Assembly (NCBI RefSeq): GCF_014649995.1
Contig: NZ_BMUC01000017.1
Location: 62,001 to 126,000, forward strand
Length of the DNA stretch: 64,000 nt
Origin: Streptomyces griseoflavus
GTDB lineage: Bacteria; Actinomycetota; Actinomycetes; Streptomycetales; Streptomycetaceae
Direction of reading: 5' to 3'
Positions 35,731 through 44,410 of the stretch are shown here, one piece after another (position 1 is the stretch's first letter; each line of letters starts with the position of its first letter). Position numbers and translations under genes: made by a program. The notes under the pieces were generated by a model. It saw nothing but the letters and a program-made list of their open reading frames with translations, was not told the origin of the DNA and searched no databases.

Positions 35731-36408
35731 ATGGTGAGGCGAGCGGCGGGTGGTCCTGGGGTGAAGGCGGCGCGGCGCCCGGAGCTGCGGCTGCCGGCGC
35801 CGGAGCGGTTCGAGGGGGCCGGGCTGGAGCCGGACGGGGATTACGACGGCCTGGAGTTCCGGGAGGAGGACTTCGCCGGGCAGGACGGCGGCGGGGCGCG
35901 TTTCATGGACTGCGCGCTGCGGGGGTGCGTGCTGGACGGGACGCGGTTGTCGCGGGCGCGGCTGCTGGATTCGGTGCTGGCCGGTGTCCGGGGGGTGGGC
36001 ACCGATCTCGCGGAGGCCACGTTGCGGGACGTGGAGCTGACGGACGCGCGGCTCGGGGGGACGCGGCTGCACGGGGCGGTGTTGGAGCGGGTGCTGGTCC
36101 GGGGCGGGAAGGTCGACTTCCTGAACCTGCGCGGTGCGCGGCTCAAGGACGTGGTCTTCGAGGGGTGCGTGCTGGTCGAGCCGGACTTCGGCGGGGCGCG
36201 GCTGGAGCGGGTGGAGTTCGTGGACTGCGCGCTGAAGGGGGCCGACCTCTCGGGCGTGACGCTGAGGGACGTGGATCTGCGGGGTGCCGCGTCGCTGGAG
36301 ATCGCGAGGGGGGTGGACCGGCTGTCGGGGGCGGTGATCAGTCCGGCGCAGTTGCTGGATCTGGCGCCGGTGCTGGCGGGGGAGCTGGGGATCAGGGTGG
36401 AGGGGTGA
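35731..36408 (+). CDS. Pentapeptide-repeat protein
   Basis: A 225-residue protein that, after a 60-residue start, is built of A(D/N)LxX-type pentapeptides (for example LRGCVLDGTRLSRARLLDS, LRGARLKDVVFEGCVLVE, LKGADLSGVTLRDVDL). These repeats form a right-handed quadrilateral beta-helix. Some relatives mimic DNA and block gyrase (Qnr, MfpA), while most have no known function. The ATG at 35731 is used, and an upstream extension would overlap the divergent oxidoreductase promoter. Confidence 0.85.
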   Translation: MVRRAAGGPGVKAARRPELRLPAPERFEGAGLEPDGDYDGLEFREEDFAGQDGGGARFMDCALRGCVLDGTRLSRARLLDSVLAGVRGVGTDLAEATLRDVELTDARLGGTRLHGAVLERVLVRGGKVDFLNLRGARLKDVVFEGCVLVEPDFGGARLERVEFVDCALKGADLSGVTLRDVDLRGAASLEIARGVDRLSGAVISPAQLLDLAPVLAGELGIRVEG

Positions 36409-36424
36409 GGGGCCGGGGCGGGGG

Positions 36425-36964
36425 CTACTTCAGGCGGGGGTAGCGGGCCTGGAGGGTCCAGACGGCCGGGTTGTCGGCGAGGTCGTCGTGGAGGTCGGTG
36501 AGGTCGGCGACGAGGTCGTGGAGGAAGTCGCGGGCCTCGCGGCGCAGCGCGGAGTGGGAGAAGGTCAGCGGGGGCTCGGAGGCGGGCAGCCATTCCGCCT
36601 CGATGTCCACCCAGCCGAAGCGGCGCTCGAAGAGGAGACGGTCGGTGGACTCGGTGAAGTCCAGTTCCGCGTACTGGGGGCGGGAGGCGCGGGAGCCGGC
36701 CGGGTCCTGGTCGATGCGCTCCACGATGTCGCACAGGGCCCACGCGAAGTCGAGGACCGGCACCCATCCCCAGGTTGTGGACAGTTCGCGGTCGGTCTCG
36801 GTGTCGGCGAGGTAGACGTCACCGCAGAACAGGTCGTGGCGCAGGGCGTGGACGTCCGCGCGGCGGTAGTCGGTCTGCGGGGGGTCGGGGAAGCGGTGGG
36901 AAAGGGCGTAGCCGATGTCGAGCACGTGGGTGATGGTGTCACGGCTCGGCGCACCGTCCCTCAT
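36425..36964 (-). CDS. Conserved hypothetical protein
   Basis: A 179-residue soluble acidic protein with no recognised family. It has many Asp/Glu and aromatic residues (LSTTWGWVPVLDFAWALCDIVERID, RLLFERRFGWVDIEAEW), suggesting a compact alpha/beta fold. It is divergent from an M1 peptidase with only 11 nt between the two start codons, and convergent with the pentapeptide-repeat gene (16-nt gap). Confidence 0.7.
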   Translation of the reverse strand: MRDGAPSRDTITHVLDIGYALSHRFPDPPQTDYRRADVHALRHDLFCGDVYLADTETDRELSTTWGWVPVLDFAWALCDIVERIDQDPAGSRASRPQYAELDFTESTDRLLFERRFGWVDIEAEWLPASEPPLTFSHSALRREARDFLHDLVADLTDLHDDLADNPAVWTLQARYPRLK

Positions 36965-36975
36965 AGGATCCGGGA

Positions 36976-38400
36976 GTGCGCTCCTACCGCCCCGGCTCCG
37001 GCCCCCGCAGTGTCGCCGCCGCGCTGCTCGCGGTGTCGCTGGCGGCGTGCGGAGGCGGTACGGGGGCCGGTGCGGGCGGGGCGGGCGGCTCCGGGGCGGG
37101 CGATCCGTACTTCCCGCGGTCCGGGAATGAGGGCTACGACGTCCTGCACTACGCCCTCGACCTCTCCTACGACCCGCGTGCCCGCCGTCTGGAGGGTGCC
37201 GCGACGATCACCGCCCGGGCGACGCGGGACCTCACGGCGTTCAACCTCGACCTGTCGGGTCTCGACGTCGGGACCGTCACGGTCGGGGGGAAGGGTGCCC
37301 GGTGGAGCAGGGACGGGCAGGAGCTGACCGTCCGGCCGCGTGGGGCGCTCGACCGTGACGCGCGTTTCCGGGTCGTCGTCCGCTACTCCGGTGTCCCCGG
37401 GACGGTGACCGATCCGGACGGTTCCGAGGAGGGCTGGCTGCGCACCGCCGACGGTGCGCTGGCCCTGGGGCAGCCGGTGGGCTCGATGGCGTGGTTCCCG
37501 GGCAACCACCACCCCTCCGACAAGGCGGCGTACAGCGTCGCGGTGACCGTGCCGGAGGGGCTGCGGGTGGTGTCCAACGGGGAGCCGGCCGGGGAGGAGA
37601 CGAAGGAGGGCCGGACGACCTACCGGTGGCGCACCACCGAGCCGATGGCGAGCTATCTGGCCACCGTCGCCATCGGCAGGTACGAGGTCGGGCGGGCCAC
37701 GACGCGGAGCGGGCTGCCCGTGTACACGGCCGTCGACCCCGAGCAGGCGGACGCGAGCCGTGCGGTGCTGGCGCGGCTCCCGGAGGTGGTGGAGTGGGCG
37801 GAGCGGACCTTCGGGCCGTACCCGTTCTCCTCCGCGGGGGCGGTCGTGGAGCGTCCGCAGGACGTGGGGTACGCCCTGGAGACGCAGAACCGCCCGGTCT
37901 TCCCCGGCGCCCCGGACATGGCCCTGCTGGTGCACGAGATCGCCCACCAGTGGTACGGCGACTCCGTCTCGCCGCGGACCTGGCGGGACATGTGGCTGAA
38001 CGAGGGCTTCGCGACGTACGCGCAGTGGCTGTGGCAGGAGGACCACGGCGGCGGCAGCGCGCAGCGGACGTTCGACGCGCTGTACGCGGGCGGGTACTTC
38101 CCGGACGAGGGGAGCAACGAGGCGCTGTGGGCGTTCCCGCCGGCGGAGCCGCCGGACGCGGCGAGCATCTCCGCCACGCCGGTGTACTGGCGGGGCGCGA
38201 TGGTGCTGCACAAGGTGCGGCAGACGGTCGGTGACGAGGCGTTCGGCGCGCTGCTGAAGGGCTGGGCGCGCGAGCACCGGCACGGCAACGCGGACACCGG
38301 CGACTTCACGGCGTACGTGGAGGAGTCCGCCCCGGACGAGGACTTCGACGGGATCTGGCGGGAGTGGCTGTACGGGGAGGGGCGGCCGGCGCGGCCGTGA
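36976..38400 (+). CDS. Secreted M1-family zinc metallopeptidase (lipoprotein)
   Basis: A 474-residue exported aminopeptidase-like enzyme. The lipobox is SLAAC (Cys25) after an Arg-containing start. An N-terminal beta domain follows. The catalytic zinc site HEIAH (His320, Glu321, His324) is completed by Glu343 in NEGFATYAQW. It lacks the large C-terminal helical domain of PepN, so it is a short M1 form. It probably trims peptides at the cell surface. The GTG start is 11 nt from the divergent gene's start, so its promoter must overlap coding sequence or a later start is used. Confidence 0.9.
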   Translation: MRSYRPGSGPRSVAAALLAVSLAACGGGTGAGAGGAGGSGAGDPYFPRSGNEGYDVLHYALDLSYDPRARRLEGAATITARATRDLTAFNLDLSGLDVGTVTVGGKGARWSRDGQELTVRPRGALDRDARFRVVVRYSGVPGTVTDPDGSEEGWLRTADGALALGQPVGSMAWFPGNHHPSDKAAYSVAVTVPEGLRVVSNGEPAGEETKEGRTTYRWRTTEPMASYLATVAIGRYEVGRATTRSGLPVYTAVDPEQADASRAVLARLPEVVEWAERTFGPYPFSSAGAVVERPQDVGYALETQNRPVFPGAPDMALLVHEIAHQWYGDSVSPRTWRDMWLNEGFATYAQWLWQEDHGGGSAQRTFDALYAGGYFPDEGSNEALWAFPPAEPPDAASISATPVYWRGAMVLHKVRQTVGDEAFGALLKGWAREHRHGNADTGDFTAYVEESAPDEDFDGIWREWLYGEGRPARP

Positions 38401-38459
38401 CCGGGGCCCGCGGCCGTGCCGGACGGTGCCGTCCAGGGGCCGCACCGGGGCCGCACCGG

Positions 38460-38500
38460 CCGGAGCCCCGGCCCCGCGGGAGGCGGGACCGGGGCTCCGG
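38460..38500. terminator. Bidirectional hairpin terminator
   Basis: CCGGAGCCCCGG (38460-38471) pairs with 38489-38500, extended inside by a GC-rich stem. It lies between the convergent peptidase and terD-like genes. Confidence 0.75.
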
Positions 38501-38517
38501 TGCGGCAGCGGTGTCCG

Positions 38518-39093
38518 TCAGACGTTCACGCCGAAGTCCTGGGCGATGCCCACGAGACCCGAGGCGTAGCCCTGGCCGACGGCGCGGAACTTCCACTCCG
38601 CGCCGTTGCGGTACAGCTCGCCGAAGACCATGGCGGTCTCGGTGGCGGCGTCCTCCGACAGGTCGTAGCGGGCGATCTCGGCGCCGCCGGCCTGGTTGAC
38701 GATGCGGATGTAGGCGTTGCGGACCTGGCCGAAGTTCTGCGAGCGGTTCTCGGCGTCGTAGATCGACACCGGGAAGACGATCTTGTCGATGTCGGCCGGG
38801 AGAGCGGCCAGGTTGACGTTGATCGCCTCGTCGTCGCCCTCGCCCTCGCCGGTGCGGTTGTCACCGGTGTGGACGATGGTGTTGTCCGGGGTCTGCTTGT
38901 TGTTGAAGAACACGAAGTGGCCGTCCGAGTAGACCTTGCCCTGCGTGTTGACCGCGATCGCCGAGGCGTCGAGGTCGAAGTCCGTGCCGGTGGTGGTGCG
39001 GACGTCCCAGCCGAGGCCCACGGTGACGGCGGTCAGGCCCGGAGCCTCCTTGGTGAGCGAGACGTTGCCACCCTTGGACAGGCTTACAGCCAT
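38518..39093 (-). CDS. TerD-family protein
   Basis: A 191-residue TerD-domain protein covering its whole length: [15 protein letters not shown], then [20 protein letters not shown], and [15 protein letters not shown] with [12 protein letters not shown]. The Asp-rich stretches form the paired calcium sites of the family. TerD proteins are linked to tellurite resistance, stress and development in Streptomyces. A single gene with no other ter genes nearby. The leader before the ATG has GGGAAGGGA. Confidence 0.93.
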   Translation of the reverse strand: MAVSLSKGGNVSLTKEAPGLTAVTVGLGWDVRTTTGTDFDLDASAIAVNTQGKVYSDGHFVFFNNKQTPDNTIVHTGDNRTGEGEGDDEAINVNLAALPADIDKIVFPVSIYDAENRSQNFGQVRNAYIRIVNQAGGAEIARYDLSEDAATETAMVFGELYRNGAEWKFRAVGQGYASGLVGIAQDFGVNV

Positions 39094-39266
39094 TGTTGGG
39101 AGTCCCTTCCCTCGTTTACGTACGGCTAGAAGCTACAGCTATCACCTTGAACGCCGAGAGGGGTGCGCAGGGTTCCAGTCGGCTTTACTTTCTTTACCCG
39201 GGTTTCGCGCGGGCCGCGCGGATATTGGGGTGACGTGGGCGGGTCGGGCACGGGAACCTGTAGGGC

Positions 39267-39695
39267 ATGTCCGGTCCGTATGTCATCCGCGGCTCCGTCT
39301 CCCTGCCCGAGGCCGAGCTCATGTGGCGTTTCTCGCGGTCGTCCGGGCCGGGTGGGCAGCACGTGAACACCAGCGACTCCCAGGTCGAACTGCGTTTCGA
39401 CCTCGCCGCGACCGAGGCGCTGCCCGAGGTGTGGAAGCGGCGGGCGCTCGAACGGCTGGCGGGGCGGCTGAACGGCGGGGTGGTCACGGTCCGTGCCTCG
39501 GAGCACCGGTCGCAGTGGCGCAACCGCGAGACCGCGGCGGTGCGGCTGGCGGCGCTGCTGGCCGAGGCGACTGCGCCGCCGCCGAAGCCGCGCCGGGCGA
39601 CGCGGGTTCCGCGCGGGATCAACGAACGGCGGCTGCGGGAGAAGAAGCAGCGGTCGGAGACGAAGCGGGGGCGCTCCGCGCGGGACTGGGGGTGA
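39267..39695 (+). CDS. arfB: Alternative ribosome-rescue factor / peptidyl-tRNA hydrolase
   Basis: A 142-residue protein of the class-I release-factor type without a codon-recognition domain. The catalytic GGQ is residues 29-31 in SGPGGQHVNTSDSQV, and the tail is strongly basic (RGINERRLREKKQRSETKR), which in ArfB/YaeJ enters the mRNA channel of stalled ribosomes. It would hydrolyse peptidyl-tRNA on non-stop ribosomes, backing up tmRNA. The ATG at 39267 is used. It is divergent from terD and monocistronic. Confidence 0.92.
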   Translation: MSGPYVIRGSVSLPEAELMWRFSRSSGPGGQHVNTSDSQVELRFDLAATEALPEVWKRRALERLAGRLNGGVVTVRASEHRSQWRNRETAAVRLAALLAEATAPPPKPRRATRVPRGINERRLREKKQRSETKRGRSARDWG

Positions 39696-39805
39696 GCCCC
39701 CGGTTCCCCCCTGGGCGGTGTGGCCCCGGGCCCTGGTGCGTGCTTCACCTTGTGTGGGTGGCCGCTGCGGAGGCCGGTGGGTTCCTGCGGGACCGTCGTG
39801 GCTGG

Positions 39806-39828
39806 TCGCGCAGTTCCCCGCGCCCCTG
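39806..39828 (+). repeat. Dispersed 23-nt intergenic repeat, copy 1
   Basis: TCGCGCAGTTCCCCGCGCCC plus CTG is present here and again identically at 55739-55761, both in intergenic DNA. The motif is of a kind common in Streptomyces intergenic regions and contains complementary GCG-rich halves. Confidence 0.8.
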
Positions 39829-39902
39829 AGGGCGTTGGGGTCGGGGTCTGTGCGCGGGTGTGGCGGGGCTGGTCGTGTGGTTGGCCGGGGACCTGAGGGG
39901 GG

Positions 39903-40376
39903 TCAGGGGAGGGGGAGGACGCCTACGGTTTCGGTGTCGGCGGTTTCGCCGGTCTTGTGGAAGCCCAGGCCGAGGTAGAAGTGCTCGGGGCCGTGGGCGC
40001 CGGGGCTCCAGGTGACGTAGAGCTCCTTCGTGCCCCGGCGGCGGAGTTCCCCGGCCACCGCGTGGACGGCGAACCGGCCGTAGCCCTTGCCCTGTTCGTC
40101 CGCGGCGATGTTCAGCCGCCACAGGCCGGAGCGGACGACGCTGCCGCCGTCCTCGTGCCAGTCGATGTCGAGGAAGGCCATCAGGAAGCCGACCGCGCGG
40201 TCACCGTCCATGATCAGGCGGGGCCAGGCGGAGCCGGGGTGGACGTACGCCTCGGCGAGGGAGTGCACCACCGGTTCCACTGCGAATTCCTGGTCGGGGC
40301 GGACCCGTATACCGAGGGCGGCCTTCAGGTTCTTCGGGGTGATCTCTTCGAGGCGCGGTGCGGCGGTCGTCGTCAC
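39903..40376 (-). CDS. GNAT-family acetyltransferase
   Basis: A 157-residue GNAT protein. The core has DRAVGFLMAFLDID, LWRLNIAADEQGKGYGRFAVHAV (acetyl-CoA loop Q-G-K-G-Y-G) and FYLGLGFHKTGET at the end, the usual motif B. The GTG at 40376 is preferred because the codon at 40412 would be TTG and precedes unconserved sequence. It resembles the diamine/spermidine acetyltransferase-like group, but the acceptor is unknown. It ends 43 nt before the flavin reductase gene on the same strand. Confidence 0.83.
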   Translation of the reverse strand: MTTTAAPRLEEITPKNLKAALGIRVRPDQEFAVEPVVHSLAEAYVHPGSAWPRLIMDGDRAVGFLMAFLDIDWHEDGGSVVRSGLWRLNIAADEQGKGYGRFAVHAVAGELRRRGTKELYVTWSPGAHGPEHFYLGLGFHKTGETADTETVGVLPLP

Positions 40377-40419
40377 CCGGGCACCGTAGGCACGGAAATG
40401 CGGTGCCGACAAAGGGATT

Positions 40420-41004
40420 TCAGCCCAACTGCCGGTAACGGCCGCGGAAATACGTCAGCGGCCCGCCCTCCGCGCTCGGTACGCGGGCGGTCATGACGCG
40501 GCCGATCACCAGGGTGTGGTCCCCGGCCGGCACCCGCTGCTCGGTGCGGCACTCCAGGGTCGCCAGCGCACCGCCCACGAGGGGGGCGCCGCTGTACTCG
40601 CCCCGCTGGTAGGGGATGTCCGCGAACAGCAGGCGGTCGCTGACGCGGCCCTTCATCGCGAAGCGGCCCGCGATGTGCCGCTGGCTCTCGGAGAGCACGG
40701 ACACCGCCCACACCGGCTGTTCGTCGAGGAGGTCGTCCATGCGGGAGCCCTCGCGCAGGCTGACCAGGACCAGCGGCGGGTCCAGGGAGACGGACAGGAA
40801 GGCGGTCGCCGTCATGCCGACGTCCTCGCCGGCCGGTGCCTGCGGGTCGTCCGGGTCCAGCGGCGGCTCCAGCGCGGTCACCAGGACCACGCCGGCGGCC
40901 AGACGGGACATGGCGGCGCGGAACTCGTCGTTGCTCACCCCCTCAGCATGCCGGGCGGGGGACGGAACGGTGATCGAGGCCGGGGCGGCGGGAGTGTTCA
41001 GCAC
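40420..41004 (-). CDS. Flavin reductase-like domain protein
   Basis: A 194-residue (or 172 from a GTG at 40938, which has GAGGGG before it) flavin reductase/FMN-binding split-barrel protein. It shows FRAAMSRLAAGVVLVTA, MTATAFLSVSLDPPLVLVS (the FMN-binding T-A-T/S-x-S region) and AGDHTLVIGRVM. It would supply reduced FMN/FAD to a two-component monooxygenase; no partner oxygenase is adjacent. It may be co-transcribed with the GNAT gene. Confidence 0.88.
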   Translation of the reverse strand: MLNTPAAPASITVPSPARHAEGVSNDEFRAAMSRLAAGVVLVTALEPPLDPDDPQAPAGEDVGMTATAFLSVSLDPPLVLVSLREGSRMDDLLDEQPVWAVSVLSESQRHIAGRFAMKGRVSDRLLFADIPYQRGEYSGAPLVGGALATLECRTEQRVPAGDHTLVIGRVMTARVPSAEGGPLTYFRGRYRQLG

Positions 41005-41318
41005 ACCGGGAACGCTAATCTCCGCTCCACGGGCACCGCATCGGACCCCGGCCCGAACCGGGACCTAGGACCACCGCCCGATCCGGGCACAGGTCCCGCC
41101 CAACCGCCGTAAAAACCGTGTTCGGTAAAGGCCGGGAAACGACGGAAAGACCACGCAATTGTTCACGTTTAGCTGTGACTTGAGTCACAAGGGGCAGATA
41201 TTGTTGACCCTGTGTACCGAGTGGGCAGCGCGCTGTGATTCAGTGGCGGGGAAGCTGGTACGACGATACGCCGAAGAGAACCCTTGATTCGCTCCGAGGT
41301 CTCGGGGGGAGGGCGAGG
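41005..41318. other. Intergenic region upstream of cdgB
   Basis: About 310 bases without a gene between the divergent flavin reductase and cdgB. It contains the 7-bp-arm palindrome at 41174-41189 and a cdgB leader of about 100 nt. Confidence 0.6.
41174..41189. promoter_or_regulatory. BldD-like palindrome upstream of cdgB
   Basis: TGTGACT-TG-AGTCACA, a perfect inverted repeat, lies 130 nt before the chosen cdgB start. It contains TGAC and GTCA half-sites as in BldD sites, but the spacing is one base shorter than the consensus I recall. BldD control of cdgB is known in streptomycetes; binding here is inferred. Confidence 0.5.
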
Positions 41319-43007
41319 ATGGAGACCGAGTCGGAACCCTACGTCCGTCTTGCGTCGCTGCGGCAACTGCATCAGGCCATGGCCGACATGAACACGGCGC
41401 GCAGTCTGGCGGACACGTTGCAGACGGTCGCGGACGGTGTCGTGGGCGCCCTCGGGTACGAGCTGGCCGCCGTCAACCTCGTACGCCCCGACGGTGATCT
41501 CGTGGTCGCCGCCCTGGCCGGGAACTCCGCCGCCGAAGCCCTCATCACGGGCCGGGCCGGCTCCCGCGAGTCCTGGGACCGCCGCCTCCACATGGGCGAA
41601 CGCTGGGGCGACCTGATCTTCATACCGCACACCGAGGGCTGGGTCCTCGACGACGACGACGTCCCGCAGTGGTACACCGACGGGCCCGCGCCCCGCTTCG
41701 AGGACGAGTGGCACCCCTCCGACCGGCTCTTCGCCCCCATGTACGCGCCCGGACCGCAGGGCGGCGGCACCTCCGGCGAACTGGTCGGCGTGCTCTCCGT
41801 GGACCGCCCGCGCAACGGCCGGCGGCCCGGCGCCTGGGGCCGCGAGGCCCTGCAGATGTACGCCTTCCAGGCCGCCATCGCGATCAGCAACGCGCGTCTC
41901 CGTGCGAACATGCAGCGCGCCCTGGTCCGCCTGGAGCGCGACCAACAGGCGCTGCGGGCCAGCGAGGAGAGCTTCCGCCAGGCCTTCGAGTACGCGCCCT
42001 CCGGCATGGCCATCGCCGAGATGGGCGGCGACCAGCACGGACGCATCCTGCGCACCAACGACGCCCTGTGCCGCCTCCTGGGCCGCCCCGCCTCCGCGAT
42101 GCGCCGCTACTCCTTCTCCGACCTCGTCCACCCCGAGGACATAGGCACCCTGCTGCGCACCTCCGCCGAGGGCGGGCGGGCCGAGCTGCGCCTCGGCCGC
42201 CGCGACGGCACCTACGTGTGGGTCTCGCTGCGCAACTCCGTCGTCGCCGACGCCGCCGACGGCCCCCGCTTCCTGCTCACCCACGTCGAGGACATCGAGG
42301 AGCGCAAGCGCCGCGAGCTGCAGCTCGCCCACCGCGCCTCGCACGACTCGCTCACCGGGCTGCCCAACTCCGCCGAGCTGCGGGCGCGCCTGTCCTCGCG
42401 GCTGTGCCGGCAGCAGCCGCAGAGCGCGCTGCCGGCCGACGTCGACTCCATGGACCCCTTCGAGTCCTTCGACTCCCACGACGCCGCCTACGGCCCGCCC
42501 GTCTTCGACCGGGGGCACGACTTCGACTTCCCGCCGGACACCGAGGGGTACGACGGGTTCGACCGCCATGTGCACACCATCGCGCCCGCCGCCGAGTTCG
42601 ACGACGGAGCCAAGGGACTCGCGGTGCTCTTCTGCGACCTCGACGGCTTCAAGTCGATCAACGACCGGTTCGGGCACAACGCCGGTGACGCGGTGCTCAT
42701 CGAGGTCGCCCGCCGGCTCAGCAACGGCGTGCGGGACGGTGACACCGTCGCCCGGCTCGGCGGCGACGAGTTCGTGATCCTCGCCGACGGACTCGGACGG
42801 GCCGACGCCCAGGACCTCGCTGTGCGGCTGCGCAACGAGATCATCCAGCCCATCCGGGCCGAGGGCCGGGCCGTGCGGGTCGGCGCCAGCTTCGGCATCG
42901 GATGGGCGCACTGCGGGATGACCGCGGACGAAGTGCTGAAGTCGGCTGACGAACGGATGTACGTCGAGAAACGATCTCGTCCCAAACAACACAGACGTGC
43001 GGGATGA
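41319..43007 (+). CDS. cdgB: Diguanylate cyclase with GAF, PAS and GGDEF domains
   Basis: A 562-residue cytoplasmic c-di-GMP synthase. The GAF domain is about 15-190, followed by a helix. A PAS/PAC domain (about 195-315) includes FRQAFEYAPSGMAIAEM. The GGDEF domain follows (about 325-555), with catalytic G481-G482-D483-E484-F485 and an RxxD inhibitory site at R472-D475, exactly five residues before it. An acidic/aromatic insert of about 60 residues (about 365-427) splits the start of the GGDEF domain. There is no EAL domain. GAF-PAS-GGDEF order matches CdgB of S. coelicolor, which affects aerial hyphae and antibiotics. The ATG at 41319 has GGGGGAGGG upstream. Confidence 0.93.
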   Translation: METESEPYVRLASLRQLHQAMADMNTARSLADTLQTVADGVVGALGYELAAVNLVRPDGDLVVAALAGNSAAEALITGRAGSRESWDRRLHMGERWGDLIFIPHTEGWVLDDDDVPQWYTDGPAPRFEDEWHPSDRLFAPMYAPGPQGGGTSGELVGVLSVDRPRNGRRPGAWGREALQMYAFQAAIAISNARLRANMQRALVRLERDQQALRASEESFRQAFEYAPSGMAIAEMGGDQHGRILRTNDALCRLLGRPASAMRRYSFSDLVHPEDIGTLLRTSAEGGRAELRLGRRDGTYVWVSLRNSVVADAADGPRFLLTHVEDIEERKRRELQLAHRASHDSLTGLPNSAELRARLSSRLCRQQPQSALPADVDSMDPFESFDSHDAAYGPPVFDRGHDFDFPPDTEGYDGFDRHVHTIAPAAEFDDGAKGLAVLFCDLDGFKSINDRFGHNAGDAVLIEVARRLSNGVRDGDTVARLGGDEFVILADGLGRADAQDLAVRLRNEIIQPIRAEGRAVRVGASFGIGWAHCGMTADEVLKSADERMYVEKRSRPKQHRRAG

Positions 43008-43123
43008 TGCGCAGGTCAGCGTGTTGATGCGGTCGACGTCACCCGATCGGCTCAGGGGAACCGGGTAGGCTCGCCTTCTTCGCACACGTACCGCACCCGA
43101 TCCGCAGCTAGGAGCACCAAGGG

Positions 43124-44062
43124 ATGACGCCCGGCAACAACGGCGCGAGCACGCCCGAGGACGACGACCCGTTCGGCTACCTCTACGCCGACGGGCAGGC
43201 CAACGGGGCCCAGCCGCCGTCCGGTGGTTACGGCTACCCGAACTCGGTCAACCGGGTGCGGCCGGTCGGAACCCGGCAGTACGGCCAGCAGGCGCCCGCC
43301 CCGCAGGCACCGCCGCAGCAGGGCGCCTACGGCCAGCCCAGCGCCCACTACGCCGCCCCGGAGACCCTGCCGGGCGGCGCCACCACGACCCAGTCGCACC
43401 AGCCGTCGCACGGCGGTGGCGGCCGGGGCCGCGGCCCCAACACCAAGGGCCTGCTCATCGGCGCGATCGCCGTGGTCGCCGCGGTCGTCATCGGCATCTC
43501 CATCGCCATGCTCGGCGGTGACGACGACGACAAGGGCGGCAACCAGGCCGACGCGAGCCCGACGCAGAGCCAGGACGAGGGCAAGCCCAGCCCGTCGGCC
43601 AGCGAGGGCGGGGCGGACGACGAGAAGGCCGAACTGCCCACCATCGACGCGAAGGCGCTCCGCCTGGACGGGGGAGCGGCGCTCGCCTCGGACGTCGAGG
43701 GAGCCCAGTCCGGCGGCGGCATCTACGTGACCAACCTCAACCAGCCGGGCTCCACGGTCACCTGGACGGTGAACGGCATCCCCGAGGACGGCGCCTACAC
43801 CGTCTTCGTCCGCTACAGCACCACCGACGACCCCCAGTCGATGTCGCTGACCGTCAACGGCAAGCCCTTCGGTTCAAAGCTGAACATGGACAACTTCGCC
43901 AGGGCCAAGGACGGCGACTTCTCCAAGGGCTGGACTCAGACCTTCGCCTGGCCGACCCTGAACAAGGGCACCAACACCATCTCGGTCTCCTGCGGCGACG
44001 GCGACAAGTGCAACGTCCTGCTCGACCAGCTGTGGCTCAAGGAGGGCCAGGTCAAGAAGTGA
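43124..44062 (+). CDS. Membrane-anchored protein with C-terminal carbohydrate-binding-like domain
   Basis: A 312-residue protein. A Gly/Gln/Pro/Tyr-rich cytoplasmic N-terminus (1-105) precedes one transmembrane helix (about 109-130) and an external acidic/Ser linker (131-175). A jelly-roll beta domain (about 178-312) resembles CBM6/CBM35 modules (TVTWTVNGIPEDGAYTVFVRYS, then NVLLDQLWL). It may bind cell-wall or extracellular polysaccharide. It is 116 nt downstream of cdgB on the same strand. Function unknown. Confidence 0.8.
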   Translation: MTPGNNGASTPEDDDPFGYLYADGQANGAQPPSGGYGYPNSVNRVRPVGTRQYGQQAPAPQAPPQQGAYGQPSAHYAAPETLPGGATTTQSHQPSHGGGGRGRGPNTKGLLIGAIAVVAAVVIGISIAMLGGDDDDKGGNQADASPTQSQDEGKPSPSASEGGADDEKAELPTIDAKALRLDGGAALASDVEGAQSGGGIYVTNLNQPGSTVTWTVNGIPEDGAYTVFVRYSTTDDPQSMSLTVNGKPFGSKLNMDNFARAKDGDFSKGWTQTFAWPTLNKGTNTISVSCGDGDKCNVLLDQLWLKEGQVKK

Positions 44063-44410
44063 TGGGACGACAACACCGTCGCCACTTGTCCCACCCGGTG
44101 GTACGCGGTCTGCCGTGCCCTGTGGCGATGGACACTACGGTTGTGCTCTCACTGTAAAAGGCTGGGGCCTTGTGGAGGCCCCAGCCTGGACGTACCGACT
44201 TTGTTGAACCGCGTGGCGTCCGACGGCAGGAACGGCGACCGTGGTCGCGGCTGACAATTTGAGTACGGAGTGCCGACGGTTATGGCTATCCAAGGCTACC
44301 GCCGCAGATCGAAGGTTCGACAAGCAGGGCGCTATGCATCTACTGTCGAGAACAGCGGAACGCTGGCGCCATGCAGCTACGGGGAATGCGCCGAACTGAC
44401 CGGTTGGTAA
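44063..44410. other. Gene-free stretch at the left edge of the GC-poor islet
   Basis: It holds the terminator of the carbohydrate-binding gene (44159-44187). Beyond it, base composition drops and no convincing gene is present; short open frames lack coding bias. This may be degraded foreign DNA. Confidence 0.55.
44159..44187 (+). terminator. 11-bp hairpin terminator
   Basis: AGGCTGGGGCC (44159-44169) pairs perfectly with 44177-44187 around a 7-nt loop and is preceded by AAAA. It is located 97 nt after the carbohydrate-binding gene. Confidence 0.85.

Noticed and set aside
41169-43085. 638-residue open frame antisense to cdgB
   Set aside because: Low-complexity Gly/Arg/Glu sequence, typical of an opposite-strand reading of GC-rich coding DNA.
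44135-44323. 62-residue open frame at the edge of the GC-poor islet
   Set aside because: It overlaps the strong terminator hairpin, has no ribosome-binding site and resembles nothing.
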